Shown here: positions 1 through 10,900 of the stretch, one piece after another
How the letters are laid out: every line of letters begins with the position of its first letter
Numbering within the stretch: position 1 is the first letter of the stretch
Assembly: GCF_042453785.1 (NCBI RefSeq)
Contig: NC_091673.1
Coordinates: 10,449,501 to 10,513,500 of the forward strand
DNA from: Malus domestica
Lineage: Eukaryota; Streptophyta; Magnoliopsida; Rosales; Rosaceae
Reading direction: 5' to 3'
Length of the DNA: 64,000 nucleotides
Translations under genes and position numbers: made by a program
The notes under the pieces: generated by a model
Databases searched by the model: none
What the model was told of the DNA's origin: nothing
What the model saw: only the letters and a program-made list of their open reading frames with translations

Positions 1-898
1 ATAATTGATGCATATATATATGTGAATTGGTGCTATGGACGCACATGTGAGTATCAGGTGAGTTTTATGTTATTCATGTGAATCATTGATGATGTGTATT
101 ATGTTGATAGCTCATAACCTGCAATCATGGTGTTAGTGCTTATATTATTCACCCGCACCGCACGCTCACCTTGGATCCAAGTAGGTGCATGTCGTACAGA
201 CCATGAGAGAGTTCCGACATACTAGTCGTACAGACCATTACAGGTGGTTCCGACTAGTAGGTGACTTTAGATTATGTGCACAGATGATTGATGAGAGAAG
301 CACTAGAGCGTATTATTACACCATTCATGTCGTACAGACTACTTCAGGTAGTTCCGACTTACATGCAGTGTAATGCCGTACAGGTCACCGAGGTGACTCC
401 GGTTGGATTGGATGTTGAGCTATAGAATTAACCGTACAGGACCAACTGCAGGGTCTCCGGTTAATTCATTATTTCACCTGTTACATTGGTGCATCATTCA
501 TTCTGTTTTTGAAATTATAACATGGCATACTTTCTGGTTTTTGAGAAAAATTGATGATTTGAGATTTATGAAAAGTATTATGCTATTATGCTATTTTCTG
601 GGAAAGTATACATGTTTTACAGCGAGGGGTTAGAAATGTTTTAAATGAAAAGTTTTCGAAAAACTTTGTTTTACTGACCCACTCAATTTTGTTTTGCGCC
701 CCTCCAGGTTCTAATTAGCAGAGCTTTGGTGGCCACGAGGAATCCAGCGGTGTTATGACAGAATTTACAAAAGTAGGACTCACCCTCGGGTGTTTCATCT
801 TGGTAATTGTATTTTTTTAAAAGCTTCCGAGCTGTGTAAATGGTTACGTCACACTCACGTGACGGCCAGCATGCCCTCCTTCGGGACGGGGTTTGTCA
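1..898 (+). repeat. 3' end of an LTR retrotransposon LTR (truncated by window edge)
   Basis: The block ends in a GC-rich tail (positions 800-898) that finishes GGGACGGGGTTTGTCA, the kind of CA-ending LTR tail common in plant LTR elements. Between 185 and 460 it contains several imperfect copies of a motif built from CGTACAG followed 20-25 bases later by TTCCGACT or TCCGGTT. What follows at 899 is not a primer binding site, so this looks like a 3' LTR or solo LTR. The left end is outside the window. Short ORFs here have no recognisable product. Confidence 0.45.
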
Positions 899-1310
899 AT
901 ACTCAAATGAATTAAAGATGACGCCTCAATATTTTCACACCCATAATTTGAACTAAGATAATCCAAACTAACTGTATCTTGTGCCACTTCATCGTAAAAT
1001 GCTAAACAAAAATCTCCTTCTTCAGTTGACTCAAACCACATAGCATAATCATGAAAAAGGTCAACACATTGCAAACAAATGCCTCCCTCCCCTTGGGAAA
1101 CCACATCGCCTCGTCGTTGATTTTTGATGCGAAAAATTTGATTGGTGAGATGTCAATGCATCCTCTTAATCTCTTCCAAGTCGTCATCAACATATTTGTC
1201 ATAAATTGGTGGAGAATTCCAATCAACCAAGCTAATCTCTTCAACCATTTGATGTTCAAACATATGAAAAATATCAACCATGATCTTCTAACACAGAGGA
1301 AAACCAAAGA
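899..1310 (-). pseudogene. Degenerate coding remnant, probably retroelement-derived
   Basis: Read on the minus strand, two overlapping frames from about 1290 to 899 give a peptide rich in acidic residues (HQMVEEISLVDWNSPP, then VDDDLEEIKRMH) broken by a stop and a frame change near 1165. I do not recognise the family with certainty; the feel is of a retroelement protein. It abuts the LTR end at 898, which supports mobile DNA rather than a host gene. Confidence 0.25.
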
Positions 1311-1439
1311 TTATAACAGAGTCAACAAAGATTTAAACTCGAGGACGAGTTTCTTCAGAGAAGAGGAGAATGATGCAATAACCAAAGCTCTCATGCATGT
1401 ATTGGAATCTACCAAGAGTCTCATGCGTATTGGAACCAT

Positions 1440-1830
1440 CAAATATATTTAATTGTTTTAGAGCAACACAAATAATTAAGTAGTCATTTCATAACATTTT
1501 AAATATTTTTGTGGTAGAGCAAAAGTCCAATTCGGACTAGAGTTTCATTGTGTTGTATCCCTTATAAATATATGTACTAAACCCTCGAGAAAGGGGATTT
1601 GAATGAATGAAAAATAGTTTATTTGCCTTGTGCATTTGAAGTGAGTGTTCTCTATTTCTAAAATCAAGCGTATGACTTGGTCGTGTGAATGAATCCACGA
1701 TTAGCAACACGAGCGAGTTCCGTTGCCCCTGATAGAAAGATTCCTAGGTTATCTCCCTCGGTAATTTGGCTTGTCCTGCATCAAACCCGCCCAAGGAGTA
1801 TAAATATTATTGTTTTTTGCCAATGCGATA
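1440..1830 (+). repeat. LTR-like promoter/R region remnant
   Basis: Position 1560-1575 has a TATA-like CTTATAAATATATG. It is followed by a short GC-richer stretch, an AATGAAAAAT run, and a tail (1680-1790) resembling a U5 region. No matching second LTR or target duplication was found. The rest of 1830-2520 is AT-rich DNA in which I see no gene. Confidence 0.2.
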
Positions 1831-2524
1831 AAGCGTCATGCAAATACTAGAAGTAATTGAACTTCAAATTCTAAGGTTAATTTTTTTCTTAAAATTCTTG
1901 TGTTAGATTGGATTATTAGACATATCCAGGTTGTAACTGGAAAATAAAACATCAAACAAAATCTATAAAAAAAAAATTAACAATTGCATCTAGACATGAC
2001 TCTAAAGTTTAAAGAAGTCGAATATTTCACCCAAATAAATTTTCAATAATTCAACTATTCATACAAAATATATGTATTCATACTGTCTATGTGATCACCT
2101 TATTTTGCATTCTTTTAGATGAGAAATTAAAAGGAACAGAAAGAGAACTGCATATATATATATATAATCAGGATTTGGAGACACATATTTTTTGTGAGGT
2201 TCATTCCGTAATGTATTTTAATGATTCAAATTGTCTATCTTTTAGGTCACCATTCAAAGATCATGTCTACTAAAAATCACTTAAATCCGAAATTATATGA
2301 CCGTATGATTAAATTTATGGTTTATTTGTAAAACCGTATTCGTCAATTTTCTTTACTATAAATGAATGTTTTAATGGTTTTAAATTTGTGTAATTTTTTT
2401 TGTAAGAATGTTCTATAAATGATGTACTAAAATAAGACGGTTTAGATTGTTACAAAGTAATTCCTACAAATGAATGTCAAAAACGTGTATCCCAGATTTT
2501 AACCTATTTATACATGCGGGGGTT

Positions 2525-2770
2525 CAGCTGCAGTCATAGCAGCACCTATGTATTGAAACCATGAATTTGAAGGGTCAATCAGTACTGCAATTTGTAGTGT
2601 CTTGCATCATCGATCTTATGCATTCGCAGTGGCCAGGATGCTAAGACAACAAAACAACTCAACTCAACCACCTTAATCCTAACTGTCAGGGGTGTTGACT
2701 AATTAGTAACACACAATATACAAAGTTAAGACAACAACCTTACCAAATTTATGCTGCAACCTTGCAATTA
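2525..2770 (-). pseudogene. Fragment of TGD4 exon 4 start plus adjoining intron
   Basis: The stretch GCAGTCATAGCAGCACCTAT resembles the exon 4 acceptor region of the intact TGD4 gene (near 5463-5482). Similarity resumes further on: CCTTAATCCTAACTGTCA here against CCTTAAACCTAATTGTCA at 5581-5598, and TTTATGCTGCAACC here against AATTATACTGCAGT there. Order and orientation match the gene. The copy is gapped, short and cannot code. It looks like an old partial duplication lying about 2.9 kb from its source. Confidence 0.5.
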
Positions 2771-2978
2771 AGAATTGGAGTGACATAGATAATCATTTAT
2801 ATTCAACGTCCATTAAAGAAAAAAATAAAAAAAATAATGTCTAACGATGAATTACGTACGTTAAATAATTATAATGCATAAGTCATGCATTTCGTTATTT
2901 GAAAATTTTATCATATGACAGCGGTGCAGGAGTATACAATTTGTACTGTATAAGTACGGAAGATTCTTGGTGTTTTTT

Positions 2979-3160
2979 TTTCAATATTTTTTATTTATTT
3001 TTTAGTACAACGATATATTTTACATTAAGGAGAGGGGTTCGGCCATGTCACACAATAGGTAACCTAATTTGGTAATAATTCGCTATTTTCGAAATTTAAA
3101 CCTAAGACATTTTATTTACAAATACAGAGGAATACCACTAGACTGTAGTATTGAGTGACA
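2979..3160 (-). mobile_element. tRNA-derived SINE, copy 1
   Basis: On the minus strand the element begins near 3160 with an A-box-like AGTCTAGTGGTATTCCTCT and has a degenerate B-box-like TTAGGTTTAAATTTC about 45 bases later. It ends in an A-rich tail, seen as T-runs at 2974-3003. It is flanked by a target duplication, ATTCTTGGTGTTTTT (from 2963) against ATTCTTGAGGTGTTTTT (from 3161). Three relatives occur in the window at 13207, 22572 and 42829. Confidence 0.65.
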
Positions 3161-3291
3161 ATTCTTGAGGTGTTTTTAAAATTAAGAAATTAATTAATTA
3201 TTTTTATCACAACAGTTGTGTGCATAAAAATTAATATTTAATTGTTAAAAAGAAAAAATTAACGTTGCAATTGTTAATGTCTGCTTCTATG

Positions 3292-3486
3292 AATGAGGAT
3301 CATCTTCGGATCCGTTTTTTGAGGATCCCAGGAATTCTCCAATCATGTTCATTTATCGTATATCATACGGTCAGAAATTATTGTAATTTTTTTTTAAAAT
3401 TAAATATAAACAGTAATTGACAAAAAATTAGCCACATAATGTACGATGAACGAACGTAATTAGAAGATCCGGAAGGGATCCTCATT
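3292..3486. mobile_element. MITE with inverted ends and 11-bp target duplication
   Basis: The ends AATGAGGATC and GATCCTCATT form an inverted repeat that continues imperfectly inward (CGGATCCG-type ends, then CATCGTAC/GTACGATG). The flanks carry the direct repeat CTGCTTCTATG at 3281-3291 and 3487-3497. The 195-bp size and lack of coding potential mark it as non-autonomous. A looser relative lies at 47985-48150. Confidence 0.6.
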
Positions 3487-3497
3487 CTGCTTCTATG

Positions 3498-3852
3498 ACG
3501 ATTGACAAGTGCATGCACCAAATTTAAAAATTAATGTAGAGGATTATACTAACATAAGCCTTCACATCTCTGTTGCTAATTACTAGTTACATCCCACACG
3601 GATCTAACGTGGTTGATCATCGTATTGCACATCATGAACATCAATGTCTGTATACACCATGATCTTGTGTCGTTTACGGATAAAACATATTTTATTGTAA
3701 TCCGTAAGCTGATATGGGGGTCTCTTGTTCCTTAATCCAAGTTTTTTTATTTTTTATTTTTCTGTTGAGACTTTTACTCGGTTAAGATTTTTTATTAATT
3801 ACTTTTCCTATTACATGCGTCACGGTCGGTGTTAACCAATTAATATATATCT
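3498..3852. other. Intergenic, no feature recognised
   Basis: AT-rich sequence with short T-runs; I see no open coding region or repeat boundary. Confidence 0.5.
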
Positions 3853-4158
3853 TAAGGCTGCGTTTGATATGCGAAAAAAAAAATTGAAGGAATATATATA
3901 TTTTTGTCTTTTGCTTGGGGAAGGGAAACGCAAAATTCTTTTCCTATGGTCGATAACTACAAGAAATTACGTACGAGCTATTATTATTTTTATTTTTTTG
4001 TGGGGAAGGAAAGTGAATACCAAAAGGGGTGGAGGGCTTCACTTCCCTCTATTTTCTTGTGAGTCAGGAAATCATTTCTCAAACCTGAACTTGTAAATAT
4101 GGAATAGGCAAAAGTATTCGATTCTCAAGCTTTTTTCGCACATACCAAACGTAGCTTA
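3853..4158. mobile_element. MITE with TIR of GCTGCGTTTG type
   Basis: The left end GGCTGCGTTTGATATGCG and the right end CGCACATACCAAACGTAGC are inverted repeats with a few mismatches, flanked by TTA-like trinucleotides. There is no credible coding sequence: the 75-codon ORF inside is AT-rich low-complexity. The superfamily is uncertain (PIF/Harbinger or hAT). Confidence 0.45.
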
Positions 4159-4702
4159 TGTTATCGACCAATGGAAGCAAATGTCAAAGTCTTCCTCTTT
4201 AAAAAAAAAATAAATAAAGAATATAGAGCAAGAGTTAACGTGCAAGGATCCATTGGAGTTTCATAAGTTTTCAACTTTCTTTACGAGAATAATGGAAATG
4301 GAGCAATCATGCATGTTTGATCGTAAATTTGCCTTGTTATTTGGAGGGACAAATCGTGTTTGAGAACAAATGCGGAATGAGAGCTCACTGCCACAATTAG
4401 GTGGTCATGGTTAAGTACCATTAGTAGTATGTAAAGGTATTTGTCGGATGAGAGAAAAAAAGTTAAAATTCAAAGAGAAATTGACTAATTATAAAAGTTA
4501 AAGTTCGGGGTAAGGGAAGGGGGGAGATTGACAGCTTCTTCCAAGCTCGGGAGGAAAATTGGCAATTTTTTTTTTTTTTAAACTTGTAACTACCCAACAA
4601 TACATTTAGATATGGTGAATAATTTTTTTTGCATTAACGGTATAATCTCCCTCAAAACGATCCAACAGTACAAACCCTATCGCTGCACAATACGAAATGG
4701 TT
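4159..4702. other. Intergenic and TGD4 downstream region
   Basis: No gene or repeat family is recognised apart from A- and T-runs. The 3' untranslated region of TGD4 presumably lies in the right-hand part. Confidence 0.4.
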
Positions 4703-6986
4703 TTATGTTTCGTAAAAACGAAGCTCTATCATGCATTCCTGGTGCTTTGGGGAATACCAAGCGACAGCTTTGGCTGAACCGAGGACTTGCAGCGCGTATT
4801 CAAGAGCAAACACCGGCTCGTCCACGCGGATATTCCACTCTCGGTTCTTTAGTTCAACTGCAACTCCTGACTCAACCCTGAAACTGACAGGTCCACAAAT
4901 CTGCAAGGAAATGCAGAAATCGTTACAGTTCAGAGATAACATTCATGTCAACACCGTTCAGGTTCAACATCCAAAACAGAAGCAATCCTAGTTACTACGA
5001 TGGTGCAGCCCAAGTTCAACACAGGAACATACGGTATAAGAACAAGTTATTCAACTTATAAGCTTTTCTGAAATCGCAATTGACGTCGGTTCTGCCAAAA
5101 GTGGAAGATAGAACTAGTACAAGAGAAGTATAGGTACCTGCTGCTGAAGAGAAAGTGTGGCATTGGGGCAAATGTCCTGAATAGCTTCCAAATTTGGCTG
5201 TTGAGAATTAAAATAATCTTGTGCTAGATGTGCTGCACCTGAAAGAAACTTAGAACCAGAAGGAAAATCCAGGCGGGCATGAAAGCGAGAAAGATCTAGG
5301 AATAGCCTTTGGAAGTTTCCATGCTGGGCTGTAAATGTTGCTGATGCAAATATATCTGCTAGAAAGGCAGATTTTACTCCAGGAGCCCAAAAACTAAAAC
5401 CTCTAAAACCCTGAGGATCATCGTCTGCAATTTGTGACCTAACCCAACTATCACCAAACGAGGCAGTCATCACAGCACCTATGTTTGAAACAATGAATTT
5501 GAAAAATATCAATTAGCAAGAGTTGCATGCATCAGTTTGGCATCATAAGCATCAGCAATAAAACTACCCGACCCAACTGACCTTAAACCTAATTGTCATA
5601 GGTTTGTTAACAATGAACATAAGCAAAATTATACTGCAGTTTCTGCACACAAGATGTAACCACCCCCTACTCCTCTGTACAGTTAAGAGTACATGCCACT
5701 TGACAACTCTGCCAAAAATTGTATTCGACAGCAAAGGGCACAGGACTACTTGATCCCAATTTACGAGCAAATATCTAAATTACTAATGCTACAACTGGTG
5801 GTTTCTTATAAGTTCCGGAAAAAGATTTCTCTTTTATATAAGCAAAAGGGTGTTTAACTAAATTCTTATAGAAAAACTCATCCTCTTCTTCCTTCCCTAA
5901 TCCTTCCTTATCAACTACCTGCACAATTCAGCAGAGGCAGTGCCTTACCAATAATCCCGGAAGCCGAAACATGAGGATTTGAAAGGAATACATCAAATGG
6001 TTGGACCATTCTCAACTTCTGAGCATGACTCCTCCAAAGCTCAAAGTTCTTCTTAAAGGAAAATGCACTTGTGACAGACAAACCGGGAAGCAGGGTAACA
6101 GGAACTCCATCGCTCTGGCCACCGTCAAACCGCTCGGGTGTCCCTGAATTATGACGTGCACATACACGATAACTGGCCCCGGAGTCAGAAGCAACCGAAG
6201 CCAGATCAAGTGACATTGAGAATGGCACATCCCAATAGTTTCCGGGCTTGTCAGCGAAAAGCCCGGGCCAAACTGCCTCCACTGTCAAATTATGATGAGA
6301 AAACTGCAATGTACATGATTATTCACAGCATTACTACAAATCCAGCAACAAGGGCACAAAATTGAGAATTTTCCAAATCAAAAAAAGCACCTTGTGCTGA
6401 AAAAGTGCTTTCTTTCGGGGTTTCTTGTCATCGCCATAACCGTCCACACTCAAAACCAATGTGTCATCAGCTGTTAGCCAAAACTCAGAACAGAAGGAAA
6501 GGGCGTACAGGGACTTCTCTCGCAGGTGGGTTCCAATGCTTTGCATCCACGAAGATACAGAGTCCGGCGGCGCCTCCTTACCGCTCTTTTTCACGGCGGA
6601 GATAAACCGCTGGAAATTGAACTGACCCAGAATCGTCCCGAACCTACAGAGAGCTTTTCAATTCGAGAATTAGTTATTCAACTTGAAAAATGCAAAGGGG
6701 AAATTGAGGTGGGTTTAGGCGGCGGGTACCAATTTTCGCCAATGGGTAGGGTGAGGACTCGCTGGAGAGTGAAGCCATCAGCGGCGGTGTAGGAAGGGAC
6801 GAAAATGGAGGCCATGAAGCGCTGCATGAAGTCGATTTGCTTGGGCCGGGAAAGCCTGGGGCCTCGGGTGAGGCCCAGAGGAAGTGGGTCGCCGGGAACA
6901 GGTCGGACGAGTCCGTCGAGGGTCCTCGGAGTCGACACGTCGAGGTCCCAAAAGCTGCCGTCCATTGCCCATCTCAACTTCTTCAT
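4703..6986 (-). CDS. TGD4: Trigalactosyldiacylglycerol 4 (TGD4), chloroplast lipid transfer protein
   Basis: Five exons read on the minus strand: 6986-6730, 6643-6391, 6303-5949, 5478-5138 and 4900-4703. They join in frame to 1404 nt (467 residues), close to Arabidopsis TGD4 at about 480. The N-terminus MKKLRWAMDG and the block PGDPLPLGL...RLSRPKQIDFMQRFM are hallmarks of the family; FALEYALQVLGSAKAV and ELRFYET close it. All introns are GT-AG. An in-frame ATG two codons upstream (6992) is an alternative start. In Arabidopsis TGD4 is a beta-barrel protein of the outer chloroplast envelope that binds phosphatidic acid and brings ER-made lipid to the TGD1/2/3 importer for galactolipid synthesis. 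No signal peptide is seen, as expected. A decayed fragment of exon 4 lies at 2525-2770. Confidence 0.95.
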
Positions 6987-7148
6987 CTCCATTTCCAGAT
7001 TGCTTCTTGTTTTCAGCTTCTGCCTTTTCTTCTTAACCCATTTGATCTTCGACAAAGGTATGAACGACAAGTCGTATAAATTTGGAAACAACAGTGCTTC
7101 CTGAGGGATAGGTTCGATTTTCCTACCCTATTTAAGGCCTATTTAAGG

Positions 7149-7351
7149 TCTCGTTTGGATGTGCTTTTAAATAACTGAAAACGTTTTTGGTAAAAATATT
7201 TTTGGAACCCATCCTTAGTAAAAATACAAGTTAATCCTAGAAAATCACTTAAAGTGCTTTCTAGAAGATAACTTAAAAGTGCTCTTGAAACCCAAAAACA
7301 TTTTCTCTAAATGCGTTTTTAGCTATTTTAAAAGTACATCCAAACGAATTA
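7149..7351. mobile_element. Short inverted-repeat MITE upstream of TGD4
   Basis: The ends TCGTTTGGATGTGCTTTTAA and the complement of TTAAAAGTACATCCAAACGA form a TIR of about 40 bp with few mismatches around a non-coding centre. I could not define a target duplication, so the superfamily is open. It lies about 160 bp upstream of the TGD4 start codon. Confidence 0.5.
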
Positions 7352-7972
7352 TAACTTTCTCTAATATAAACCCTAATAAATTCTAAAAATCAAAAAAAAA
7401 TTTATTTTTCTTTTTTAACAAACGACAATATTATTTACATTAAAAAAGTGAAGAAGTGGGTTAAGACTTATATAAAACAGACTCACCATTATCGTGGTGT
7501 CCTGATTCAATAATATAATGTTATGTTTAAACCTCTTCACATGTCGTATGCAAAAACTGCCACGCTACATTATTAAACTGAAATGTGACGTGAAAATGAA
7601 ATAATTAGTCCATTTCATATGAGTTGTTATCAAACGATGCCACACAGGAGTGAGATATTCGGTTTAATATGTCAATTTGCCTCATTCGTTTGAGCCTTGA
7701 CATAGCTGAATTGATAATGGTTAAATTAGTAAAAATAAGTTAAATAACATTTGTGTAGTAAATCCGCCACTAAAGATAAATGCTCGAGGGCGTTAACAAG
7801 TCACTCATCATTGGAGAACTTAACAGAGTTAAGGTGAGATGGAAAGCATTATTTGTTTCGTGCCGGATCATCATACAGACCAACACTCGATTTAGGATAA
7901 TCTAATAAAAATAAATGTGATCAACTTGATCACTTGATCACTTGATCAATATTTACAACAAAATTGCAGTTT
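7352..7972. other. Intergenic between TGD4 and the nucleotidase
   Basis: AT-rich, with a GATCACTTGATCACTTGATC triplication near 7918-7949. The nucleotidase 3' untranslated region is expected on the right. No further gene is seen. Confidence 0.4.
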
Positions 7973-10900
7973 CTACGACATAAAGTTCACCTCATCGTCC
8001 ATGGCAGGCCCATTAAACCTCGAACAGTAGTATGAGTACGAATCATGAGCAAGTGTCTGCAGGGATGAAAGGATATAAGTGTTCGTTCAAAGGCTGTAGC
8101 CATGAAAACAATAGGGTTGTGTGTGCGTGTAATATATTGCTTATTTGCATCTTCTTCGAGCTTGTAGGTCTCTCTTTTTACATTGTTATCACGGCATCAG
8201 AATTTTGGTTACGAAAAATCCCGAGTTTGAATGCAGAGTGGAGGTACACCCACATGTTCTCTGTCAGCATTTCATCGTGCAGGGTTGCACGAGAAGAAGA
8301 CAGTTTGGTTCATTCTACAATTTAACCTATGGTGTTTAGTAGTTCACAGAAAGCACGATACAAGAAAGCCATGATAGTTGAGTTACCTGTTCCTGTGATC
8401 GGAAATACATGAACGGTGTATAATGTAGGAAATTGGACACCCTGGAGGTATATATATCAGCATACCTGTAAAGATGGAAACGGAATTGAGAGAATCACTG
8501 TCAACGAGGGAACTCATAATTTCAATTTTAACATCTGTTCACATTAACGAAAGATGAACATGTCGGAAGAAAGTACATACTTCTCAATTTGCCTCATCAA
8601 ATGGCTTTTATCCCAGAAACCTGCACGGGAAAGAAATCCCCACCTAATGCACAGCAGGTTCACAAGGTCAACTGTATGTTCACAAGACTGAAACATTTTC
8701 CACAGATAAACCCTCAAAATGAAAAATCAATTCTTACCTTTTGTTGAAGAGCTCTCCATCTGCTTCTAGCATCGGAGCAATTTTCTGGTCTAGTCTTTGC
8801 ATAACGATAAGTAGCTTTTGCATGCTTTCTGAGAGTTCTTGATCCTCCAAGTTTGTTGCAGCAAGGGTCTAAAAGTAAAGAAAATTTCAGATAAAATTAA
8901 GAAGCACTACGTTCCATAACTCTTCGATTAGGCATTCACATTGCTTGCTGAATGCTGTGATTCAAAATAAAACCAATTTAGCTTATAGCTAACTAGAAAC
9001 ATAAGCAAAAATTCATAAGATAAAGCTTACTTGAGCAGGGCGCCCCTTAGTTTGCCTTTGTGAGGCGAGCCGAAGTTGGTTGAAAAGATCCCCTACGACC
9101 TCCTTTTGGTTTATAAGATCTACTAGTGCTGCTCTATGACCCCCGCTCAGAATCAAAGCACTATACTGCAGTTTCCAAATTTTCATGAACAAATGGAGAC
9201 GTTTATCAGCATTCAACAGTTCAAGGATATTAAAATCCAAATTACTAGGACACCAAATTACAAATTTCATTCGCAGGTGTTTGGTCTCAGGAATAACAGA
9301 AATATTTATAAAAAGGCGGGTTTATTTTGTAGTCTCGATGTTTGTTCTAGGCAGTACTATATTATGAGTTATGCCACATTGTTAGTTTCACTTTCCCTTT
9401 ATCAACTCATGTAAAGAGAAATCAACTACACAAACCTCTTCTTCCAATTCTCGGCAAACCAATGCTGTTCGCCATCGCAGATGAACTTTGGATTGACTTA
9501 CATCTGTGTAGATATGATCACCAACATACAGTATTTCATCTCCATGGATATTTAGGGAATTCTCAACCATCTGAGCACTTCCCCCTGAATACAAGCCCCC
9601 TGCAGAAAGAAGACATTTCAATGAGAATGAGATTGTTAATTAAGTATAAATTAATCAAATAATCTGATCAATGCAAAGCACAGACGAATCGTCAGGAGAT
9701 CCTGGAAAGCTGTGCGCCTTAATACATGCAACCAAATTCTTCTACTATAGCCATGAAGATGTGTATCCAATCAGGCATTCACTGTATTTCTTCCGTGCAC
9801 ATAAAGTTCTTGGAATTTGGTGGCTGAGATTAGAGCCACAATTGAGTCCCACATCGGAAGTGAGGATAATCATCTATTGGTTTATAAGCAGTGATACCAC
9901 ACACACTATTGCCGAGGCCTTTTGTTAAAATCCCATACCCATTTATCTCCCGGGTGGCTAAAGTGGGGGGAATATCTGCGATACTGACACTCGTGTATGT
10001 GTGACCAGCTGGTGTGCTTCGGCACAACAAAGTTTACTACAAATTTTGAGTCATGACTACTATATGTCACCAGCCATTTATCAAGACTATGAGAAGACAT
10101 TATTGTCCATACAATCACACGCAATTTTGTTTCCGGAATTGTTTATCCTAGACACCTTCAAAGCATGTTCAACAACATTTGCTCAAACAAGTTTAAGATA
10201 TTCAGTGCTAAACAAGCAGAAGTACTGAGCATTAGCCATTATCACCTGTTTTAGCCTTGAAGCATGGACGCATGAGGCCCTCACCCGTCACTACCTCATA
10301 CATTGGGTGTGACATTTGGAAGAACTCTGGCTTCCTTGCAGAGACTATTACCTGCATATGAGCGTAATAAACAAAAAGTGTAACTCACTGCTGTTGACAC
10401 CTCGTTACAAATCTGAAGATCATTACTATTTATCATAGCCTTCTGTAGCAGATGCCCAAGAGTAATTATTATTCAATGTAGCACGAAGTTAAAACTAGAT
10501 GGATGACGTTGACTTACAATGTCAAATAGATCCCTCCAACCCATCTCATTGGGAAGAAATCTGTTGAAGGAATGCTGCATCATTTTGTTTGTGTAATGAT
10601 AATCTGAGTTGGTAATGAGCAGAAGCTTTTTACCAGCCTAATGCACAAATAAGTCTAAGTAAATTAGGAGTAAAATAATAGCCACATGCTATGCAAAAAA
10701 GATGAGATTCTATAAGACAAACCTCTTTTTGATCCAAAAGCGCTAATGGCAATTCTGGATCAGGCTCCACAAACAGTTCAGGCTTCGACATTATTTCGCT
10801 CTGTATATATGCCCAAATCAGTTCTTTTTCATGAACTAATATCTGATTCTTATCCAATAAACAAATAATAAATATATATACTAACCTTTAGTTGACCCTC

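Noticed and set aside
8032..8339. Plus-strand ORFs near the 3' end of the nucleotidase gene
   Set aside because: They overlap its last exon and intron on the opposite strand and show no domain.
9830..10030. LTR-like promoter sequence (CCCACATCGG near 9851) in nucleotidase intron 11
   Set aside because: Suggestive of an LTR or TRIM remnant, but no ends, second LTR or target duplication could be found.
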